Below are positions 25,726-33,494 of a DNA stretch of 33,494 nucleotides, piece by piece; within the stretch, counting starts at the first letter, position 1, and each line of letters opens with the position of its first letter. This DNA is from an uncultured Bacteroidota bacterium (GTDB lineage: Bacteria > Bacteroidota > Rhodothermia > Rhodothermales > Salinibacteraceae): assembly GCA_937127285.1 (NCBI GenBank), contig CAKZLV010000042.1, positions 1-33,494 on the forward strand, in the 5' to 3' direction. The position numbers were made by a program, and so were the translations under genes. The notes under the pieces were generated by a model that ran no database searches, was not told the DNA's origin, and saw only the letters and a list, made by a program, of their open reading frames with translations.

Positions 25726-27987
25726 ATGGCCCCTCCGTCCAGGTCCGATGTCGATCTCACGTCCGCGCAGCAGCGGGCGGCGACCGCAACCGCCCGGGTG
25801 GTTCGGGTGGAAGGGAGTACCGGAACGGGGAAAACCACAGTCCTTGCGCACCGCGTGGTGGCGTGCATTCAAGAGAACGCCCCCGATCCGGCGTCGATGC
25901 TCGTTCTGGCTGGAACCCCGCACGCGGCCCGCTCCCTGCGCCGGCAGATTCGTCGCCTTGTACCGCCGGACGCGTCGCTCCCGCCCGTTCAGACGCTCCT
26001 TTCGTGGAGTGCCGGTGTGCTGCGAGACCAATTCACCCGACTCGGGCGAGAGCCGTTTACCCTCTACGATGCGGCCGCGGAGCGGGACCTCGTGGCCGAC
26101 TGTCTGGAGCAACTGGGCTTCACGTCTGACGCCCATCCGGCCCGGGCCGTGTGGCGAGACGTTCGGCGGGCGCGCCTGCTGGATGCGTCGGTTCACCACG
26201 ATGGGGACGTCCCCTTCGCCGATGTGGCCCTCGCCGCCGACGCGGAGGTTCTGGCGGAGGTCTACCCCGCCTACCGAGATCGGCTCTCGCAGCGTCGCGC
26301 GTTCGACCGCGCCGGCCTCCTTTCGGCCACTCTCGACGTGCTCGCGGCGTCTCCGGACGGACCCGAAAACGTCTGCCCAGGGCACCTCTTCGTCGACGAC
26401 GTGCAGGATCGTACCCCGCCGGAGGTCGATCTGCTGGTGCACCTTGCCGGCCGCCGTCCGGCCGCCGAATCCTCGTCCGGAGACGCAGACGCAGAGAGGC
26501 CCGGACCCGAAATCACGATGACCGTGCATCCGAATCACAAGATCCGCCCCCCGGTCCCGACGGCCCGTTCGGCGACCGATCGGCTGCGGGAGGCTCTGCC
26601 GGAGGCCGTGAGCCTGTCGCTCGACGCGGTCTTTCGCCCGCCGCCAGCCGTCCGTGCCATCGCGGCGCAGGTTGCCGGCTCGGACCGAGCGGCGGATGCC
26701 GTCGAGAGCGGTTCGGTCGATCCCGTGCCACTTATCACCGCGTCCTCGGGCGAGAAAGAAATCCGGCGGATCGCCGCCTGGATCGAGGAAAACGTGCCGA
26801 CGAGCCGTCGCCGAGATGCGGCCGTCTTGGTGCGGACGTCGGACCAGCGGCGAGCAGTCGTGGCGCATCTTCGGAAGAACGGCCTCTCCGCCGCCTCTTC
26901 GGCGCCTCTTCGGGAAGCGGAGGTGGTTCAGGACATCCTCGCCTACCTAGCCGTTGCGCTCAACCCGCACGACGACCGCCGCCTGTTTCGGATCATTAAC
27001 CGTCCCTCCCGGGGGATCGGGCGGAAGACGAAGAATCAGATCCGGCGTGCCGCCCGGGAGGCGGAGGGGTCGGCGTGGAAGATCCTTCAGGAGCCGGGCG
27101 AGACGGAGACGCTCAGCAGCCGGACGCGCTCGAAAGCACGAGAGGTTCATCGCCTCCTGCAGCCGTTCGTTCGATCTGTTGCCGACAACCGGGCGGATGC
27201 ATCCCCGTCCGACTGGGCCCGGAACATGATCGAAGCGGTGGGCCTGATGACCTCGACGACCCGAAGCCGCACGATCGATCAGTTGGAGCGGGAGGAGCGC
27301 GTCGAAACCGTGCTCCGGGCCCTCGATCAAGAGACGAACCCGGACCGGGGCCTCCGGGAACGGCTCGGGCAGTTTCTCGACCGGGCGGTGCAGGGCCGAA
27401 TCGGTCCGGCACCGGAGGAGGACCGCGTCCGCGTCGGAACGATCGCCGGTTTGCGGGGCGGGTCCTTTCCCGTCGTGATCGTGCCCGGACTGGAGGAGGG
27501 CCGCTTCCCGGATACACGGTCGGCTCGCCGGGCGCTTCTCCTGGAGTACGAGCGATGCCTGCTGGGGGAGGCCGTGCGTCGCAGCGAAACCACGCTCGTG
27601 CTTTCGTGGGCGCAGAGCCGCCGGCGCCGGGGCGAAGACATCCCCACCACCCGCTCTCGATTTCTCGACGCGATCGACGAGGATCTTCTCGCGCCGCTCG
27701 GCGAGCCGCCCGGTCCGGCCGACGACCGCCGGCACGCCTACCGCGACTCCCTGCGCGTTCGCCAGTCCGACGCACGCCCCGACCCGAAGCCGACCGAGGA
27801 GGAGGCAAACCGCATCCGGGCCGGCCACCGTATCCGCCACCCGAAAATGGGAACGGGAACGGTCGTTGAAACCGAGGGCGAAGGAGACGAACGAACGGCC
27901 GTCGTCGAGTTCGACGAGCGCGGCCGAAAGAACCTCCGCCTTCAGTATGTCTCCCTCACGGTGATCGGGTCGGGGGAGGAGGCGTAG
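25726..27987 (+). CDS. Diverged UvrD/PcrA-like superfamily 1 helicase
   Basis: The product is 753 aa from the ATG at 25726 (a TTG three codons upstream is possible). The SF1A layout is recognisable in order: Q-motif region LTSAQQRAA, Walker A GSTGTGKT (30-37), Walker B DDVQD (224-228, usually DEFQD), motif IV-like AVFRPP with Arg304, and the 2A domain with FPVVIVPGLEEGRFPD. A PcrA-type C-terminal fold closes it (VVEFDERGRKNLRLQYVSL). Several motifs are degraded: motif III reads VHPNHKI where GDPNQSI is usual, motif V TIAGLRGGSF instead of TVHSAKGLEF, motif VI LLEYERCLLGEAVRR instead of EERRLLYVALTRA. ATP binding looks retained; translocation coupling may be altered. Gene call firm, activity uncertain. 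Confidence 0.85.
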   Translation: MAPPSRSDVDLTSAQQRAATATARVVRVEGSTGTGKTTVLAHRVVACIQENAPDPASMLVLAGTPHAARSLRRQIRRLVPPDASLPPVQTLLSWSAGVLRDQFTRLGREPFTLYDAAAERDLVADCLEQLGFTSDAHPARAVWRDVRRARLLDASVHHDGDVPFADVALAADAEVLAEVYPAYRDRLSQRRAFDRAGLLSATLDVLAASPDGPENVCPGHLFVDDVQDRTPPEVDLLVHLAGRRPAAESSSGDADAERPGPEITMTVHPNHKIRPPVPTARSATDRLREALPEAVSLSLDAVFRPPPAVRAIAAQVAGSDRAADAVESGSVDPVPLITASSGEKEIRRIAAWIEENVPTSRRRDAAVLVRTSDQRRAVVAHLRKNGLSAASSAPLREAEVVQDILAYLAVALNPHDDRRLFRIINRPSRGIGRKTKNQIRRAAREAEGSAWKILQEPGETETLSSRTRSKAREVHRLLQPFVRSVADNRADASPSDWARNMIEAVGLMTSTTRSRTIDQLEREERVETVLRALDQETNPDRGLRERLGQFLDRAVQGRIGPAPEEDRVRVGTIAGLRGGSFPVVIVPGLEEGRFPDTRSARRALLLEYERCLLGEAVRRSETTLVLSWAQSRRRRGEDIPTTRSRFLDAIDEDLLAPLGEPPGPADDRRHAYRDSLRVRQSDARPDPKPTEEEANRIRAGHRIRHPKMGTGTVVETEGEGDERTAVVEFDERGRKNLRLQYVSLTVIGSGEEA

Positions 27988-28038
27988 AGGATGGAAGGTG
28001 GAGGATGGACCGCTCGCTTCGCTCGCTGGATCGTAACT

Positions 28039-28076
28039 CGTAAATCGTGAGTCGTAAATCGTGAGTCGTGAATCGT
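28039..28076. repeat. 14-nt tandem repeat, about 2.7 copies
   Basis: CGTAAATCGTGAGT at 28039 and 28053, then a partial variant at 28067. It lies between convergent genes (helicase stop 27987, acnA stop 28139). It is less GC-rich than its surroundings. Confidence 0.8.
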
Positions 28077-28100
28077 TGGACTCTGGCCCGACGCATCCCG

Positions 28101-28135
28101 CCCTCCCACGCGTCCAAAGCCCCCAAGCCCCCACG
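28101..28135. repeat. Inverted copy of the repeat found upstream of acnA
   Basis: CCCAAGCCCCCACG (28122-28135) is the exact reverse complement of CGTGGGGGCTTGGG at 31021-31034. CGCGTCCA (28109-28116) matches TGGACGCG at 31048-31055. The two sites flank acnA in opposite orientation. Confidence 0.6.
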
Positions 28136-28138
28136 CCC

Positions 28139-30892
<2,754 letters not shown>

Positions 30893-31020
30893 GGTGCGAG
30901 AAGGCAAAGAGAGGGCATCCAGTCAACATTGGGCACGTGTATGATACGGATGCGTAACAAAAGATCCAGCCGCCCCGTGTGGAGCCTTCTGAGACCTCCG
31001 TTGTGGGGGCAGGCACTACG

Positions 31021-31080
31021 CGTGGGGGCTTGGGAGCGTGGGGGCTGTGGACGCGGGGAGGCTGTGGACGCGGGGAGGCT
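31021..31080. repeat. 17-nt G-rich tandem repeat upstream of acnA
   Basis: GTGGACGCGGGGAGGCT at 31047 and 31064, preceded by the related CGTGGGGGCTTGGGAGCGTGG (from 31021; core 14 nt shared with 28122-28135). It is related in sequence to the array at 31193-31277. Confidence 0.75.
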
Positions 31081-31111
31081 GGAGAAGTGGGAGCGGAACG
31101 GCTGCAGGTTC

Positions 31112-31146
31112 CCATTTTGCATTTTTCATTTCGCACTTTTCATTGA
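31112..31146. repeat. AT-rich imperfect repeat
   Basis: Imperfect units of about 11-12 nt built on CATTTTGCATTTTTCATT. It is the most AT-rich stretch in the window and separates the two 17-nt repeat blocks upstream of acnA. Confidence 0.5.
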
Positions 31147-31192
31147 TCCGGCCCTCAGGTCGAGGACGCTGTGGAGGCTTGGGACGCTGTGG

Positions 31193-31277
31193 GCGCTGTG
31201 GACGCGTGGGCGCTGTGGATGCGTGGGCGCTGTGGATGCGTGGGCGCTGTGGATGCGTGGGCGCTGTGGACGCGTGG
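31193..31277. repeat. 17-nt tandem array, 5 copies
   Basis: GCGCTGTGGACGCGTGG / GCGCTGTGGATGCGTGG, copies at 31193, 31210, 31227, 31244 and 31261; degenerate copies flank both ends. One T/C change marks the middle three. It contains no spacers and so is not a CRISPR. Confidence 0.92.
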
Positions 31278-31306
31278 GGGCTTTAGACGCAGGGAAAGAC
31301 AATGAC

Positions 31307-31332
31307 CAATGATCATTGTGCATTGATCAATG
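31307..31332. repeat. Two adjacent 12-bp palindromes
   Basis: CAATGATCATTG (31307-31318) and CATTGATCAATG (31321-31332) are each perfect palindromes built from the same half-site. They lie 24 bp past the deacetylase stop (minus strand). They could be paired operators or part of a weak terminator (a short T-run, TCTTT, follows on the minus strand). Confidence 0.55.
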
Positions 31333-31355
31333 ATGCAGTTCCCCAACCCCCAACC

Positions 31356-32006
31356 CTACAGCGCGTTGAACGACCAGCCGTCCCGATCCAGGGTGGAGAG
31401 AATCGTTTCCAGGGCGGGGAGCGTGACGCCCTCGCAGATGGGGTTGTCGTGCAGGACGACGACGGAGCCCGGGCGGACGTTATCGAGGACGAAGGAGGCG
31501 ACCTGCTCGGCCGTCGCCGTCTTCAGAAAATCACCCGGCATCACGTCCCACATCACCATTCGCTGTTGGCGCTCGGCGCACCACGTCCGCATGGCCCCGG
31601 TCGGATGGCCGTAGGGCGGACGCATGAACCGGACCCGCGTCCCGAGAAGGTCCTCCAGCTCCATGGTGGTGCGGGAGAGCTGGGTGCGGACGCTGTCCTG
31701 CGGGCTGGTCCAAGCATCGAGATGCGTGTAGGTGTGGTTCCCGACCGTGTGTCCGGCCCGGTGAATGGCCCGGGCGAGATCCGGGTGTTCCTCGACGTGA
31801 TGACCGATGAGGAAGCAGGTGGCGCGGGCGTCGTAGGCGGCCAGGAGGTCCAGCAAGTCATCCGTCAAAGCCGTCGTCGGGCCGTCGTCGAACGTCAGGA
31901 AGACCTCGCGACGGTCGGTATCGACGCGCCAGAGCAGGTCCGGGAAAAACGACTGGACTGGGCGTAGACCCTGCGTGGCGGCGTAAGGAACCAATCGTTG
32001 GAGCAT
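31356..32006 (-). CDS. Polysaccharide deacetylase (NodB domain)
   Basis: The product is 216 aa. NodB motifs are complete: TFDDGP (38-43, catalytic base Asp40 and metal Asp41), HTYTH (91-95, metal His91 and His95), RPPYGHP (129-135), WDVMPGDF and VVLHDN with the catalytic His. These enzymes remove N-acetyl or O-acetyl groups from polysaccharides or peptidoglycan. No clear signal peptide: the N-terminus MLQRLVPYAATQ is only weakly hydrophobic, so location is uncertain. It lies 105 bp downstream of a glycosyltransferase on the same strand, suggesting a shared glycan. Confidence 0.93.
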   Translation of the reverse strand: MLQRLVPYAATQGLRPVQSFFPDLLWRVDTDRREVFLTFDDGPTTALTDDLLDLLAAYDARATCFLIGHHVEEHPDLARAIHRAGHTVGNHTYTHLDAWTSPQDSVRTQLSRTTMELEDLLGTRVRFMRPPYGHPTGAMRTWCAERQQRMVMWDVMPGDFLKTATAEQVASFVLDNVRPGSVVVLHDNPICEGVTLPALETILSTLDRDGWSFNAL

Positions 32007-32077
32007 CGGCCAAACACCGTCGACCGGTGGAAGAGTATCTGCGGGTGAAGCGAAGAGTTGCGGGAGCGCCCGGTGCG

Positions 32078-32093
32078 CCGGCGAAAGCGCCGG
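32078..32093 (-). terminator. Small GC hairpin after the glycosyltransferase gene
   Basis: CCGGCG (32078-32083) pairs with CGCCGG (32088-32093) around AAAG, about 19 bp past the glycosyltransferase stop. No T-run follows on the minus strand, so it is at best an attenuator or 3'-end stabiliser. Confidence 0.25.
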
Positions 32094-32111
32094 ACGGGCC
32101 GCACGCTGCGG

Positions 32112-33263
32112 TCAGTCGAGTGTACGTCCTTTCCATTCCACGGTGCCGAAGCTGCCCAGAAGACCGGCGACCGGGACGACGAGAAGGAGCATCAACTCGG
32201 TTGCGACCGTGCTGCGCGTTAGCTCGTTCTGGTCGAAGTGCTTCAGAAAGGGCACCGTCAGGACGAGGTCGCCCGCCATTTTGGCCAGCAGCAGGCCGAG
32301 CGTCGGCTGGCGCCAGGCGGGCAGGGCCACTGCCGCCAGGCCGGCGGCAAGCAGCAACGGGTGCAGGGCCCACATCCCGACCACCAGAAGCCGCGGGAGA
32401 AGAAACGGGTACCGGGCGCCCATGCTGGCCCAGCGGGCCTGCTGGTGGACGTAGGCGTCCAGGTCGGAGGCCGGCTCGGTGGTTACGGCGGCGTCCGGGT
32501 CGGCGTTGAAGGCAACGTCCCGATCGGTCCCGTATGCGACGTGTTGCAGCAACAGTTCGTCGCGGGCGGCACCGGGACGGTCGTCGGCTTCCGCCGGCAG
32601 CAGGTCGACAACGTCGCGGCGGAAGGCGAGGTTCGCGCTGTTGCAATAGGTCGGAAGCCCGAGTCCGAGCGTCCCGGCGCCGAACGCCACCAGGCCGGCA
32701 AACGCCAGCGCCTGCAGCCGCTCGAAGTAGCGGTGGGAGAAGCGGTAGCGGACGGCCCCGGCAACAAAGGGCGTCTCCGGAGTACAGCGGCGGACCATCG
32801 ACCGGATCCAGTCCGGGCCCACGGTGCAGTCGGCATCCGTGGTGAGGAGGACGGTTCCGGAGGCCGCGTCGACCCCCCGAGCAACGGCTGCCGGTTTGTG
32901 TCCGCCGTTGGCAGACTGAGTGTGCTGGAGCTGGAGCAGGCGCACGGTCGGGTCGTCCGGCGGGGAGGAATCCGGGCGGGCGGCCCGCACGCGCTGCGCG
33001 GTCGCATCCGTGGAGAAGTCGTCGACGACGACGATTTCGAGGCGGTCGCGCGGGTACGGGCAGTCGAGGATGCCTTCGATGCAGTCCTCGATCCGGTCGG
33101 CCTCGTCGCGAGCGGGGATGATGACCGATACGGTCGGCCAGGGGTCGGGCACGGCCGGGATCTCGGCCTGTCGGATGCGCCACCATCCGACGGCAGCACA
33201 CAGGGCGGCGACGACGTAGAGGGCGGCGGCCCCGGTCAGTACGACCCAGACAAGCGTTGGCAC
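32112..33263 (-). CDS. Membrane glycosyltransferase, family 2
   Basis: With the GTG at 33263 the product is 383 aa and begins directly at a membrane helix (PTLVWVVLTGAAALYVVAAL); a GTG at 33332 would add 23 residues. The GT-A domain has VSVIIPARDEADRI, DDFSTDAT (81-88), DADC (143-146, metal binding), DE (235-236, catalytic base position) and QQARW (274-278). Three further hydrophobic segments follow at the C-terminus. This is the processive-type GT2 layout. With the deacetylase downstream it probably acts on a cell-surface glycan or glycolipid, as in other GT2-NodB pairs. The sugar is not predictable. Confidence 0.9.
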   Translation of the reverse strand: MPTLVWVVLTGAAALYVVAALCAAVGWWRIRQAEIPAVPDPWPTVSVIIPARDEADRIEDCIEGILDCPYPRDRLEIVVVDDFSTDATAQRVRAARPDSSPPDDPTVRLLQLQHTQSANGGHKPAAVARGVDAASGTVLLTTDADCTVGPDWIRSMVRRCTPETPFVAGAVRYRFSHRYFERLQALAFAGLVAFGAGTLGLGLPTYCNSANLAFRRDVVDLLPAEADDRPGAARDELLLQHVAYGTDRDVAFNADPDAAVTTEPASDLDAYVHQQARWASMGARYPFLLPRLLVVGMWALHPLLLAAGLAAVALPAWRQPTLGLLLAKMAGDLVLTVPFLKHFDQNELTRSTVATELMLLLVVPVAGLLGSFGTVEWKGRTLD

Positions 33264-33373
33264 GAGGCAGTTCGGCGTGGTCAGAGAGCAGGACGCGCAA
33301 AGGATCGCCGCAGAAGCTCCCGGTTCCAACACAGGAACGCAACCGGGTGAGGCGGCAGCAGGCGGCGAGGCGG

Positions 33374-33494
33374 TCAGCCGGGAGGATCGGTCGAAGCCGT
33401 CGGACGCGGGGAGCGCCGACGCGCCGGTGCGGCGGCGGAAGGATCCTCGGGGACCGGCGGGGCTGCCGCCGAAGCCCCCGAAGACGCCCAGTCC
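33374..33494 (-). CDS. Possible 3' end of a gene entering from the right edge
   Basis: One minus-strand frame is open from the window edge to a TGA at 33374-33376 and gives an Ala/Pro/Ser-rich tail ending PTASTDPPG. It stops 41 bp before the upstream GTG of the glycosyltransferase. This could be a disordered C-terminus, but 120 bp of GC-rich sequence stays open by chance easily. Confidence 0.25.
   Translation of the reverse strand, partial: DWASSGASAAAPPVPEDPSAAAPARRRSPRPTASTDPPG

Noticed and set aside
31193..31277. CRISPR array.
   Set aside because: The 17-nt units are directly adjacent with no unique spacers, and no cas gene is present.

Overview
The window is GC-rich bacterial DNA with compact, strongly GC3-biased genes and acidic proteins (Asp/Glu-rich tails on several). 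Gene content and protein style (AcnA aconitase, GroES-GroEL, an ADP/ATP-translocase-like carrier fused to HEAT repeats, paired YeeE/YedE half-transporters, a ligase-associated repair cluster) suggest a halophilic member of the Rhodothermota, close to Salinibacter/Salisaeta. That assignment is inferred from recognition, not from a marker gene. I saw no rRNA, tRNA, CRISPR array, transposase or phage gene.

Layout. (1) 148-6076, sulfur handling: a rhodanese lipoprotein (+), then on the minus strand two YeeE/YedE half-transporters, a persulfide-dioxygenase-like metallo-beta-lactamase protein with two rhodanese domains, a TauE/SafE permease, and a protein with a faint zeta-carbonic-anhydrase-like motif pattern. 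Near-identical palindromes (CATGTTATAACATG and CATGTTATAACAAG) lie upstream of the dioxygenase and of the first YeeE gene and are probably a shared operator. (2) 6395-9364: a zinc-ribbon protein, a hotdog thioesterase, a Na+/Ca2+ exchanger and two tiny ORFs. (3) 9453-11589: groES-groEL with a UUCG-loop terminator. (4) 11952-19228: a small unknown protein, then three plus-strand genes: an outer-membrane beta-barrel of Omp85/D15 type, a lipoprotein whose residues match a protein-kinase-like active site, and an ADP/ATP-translocase-like carrier fused to HEAT repeats. (5) 19416-25531, minus strand: the complete ligase-associated DNA repair cluster (MBL exonuclease, ATP-dependent ligase, Lhr-Core helicase, PdeM nuclease), with a diverged UvrD-like helicase divergent from it (25726-27987). 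(6) 28139-30892 acnA; 31356-33332 a polysaccharide deacetylase and a family 2 glycosyltransferase; the right edge may hold the 3' end of another gene.

Two things stand out. First, the barrel / kinase-like lipoprotein / nucleotide-carrier trio could be an envelope phosphorylation system in which the inner-membrane carrier supplies nucleotide to a kinase outside the cytoplasm; this is a hypothesis from motifs and gene order. Second, most intergenic gaps longer than about 100 bp contain their own short tandem repeat, with period mostly 12-20 nt and a different unit in nearly every gap, while the genes do not.
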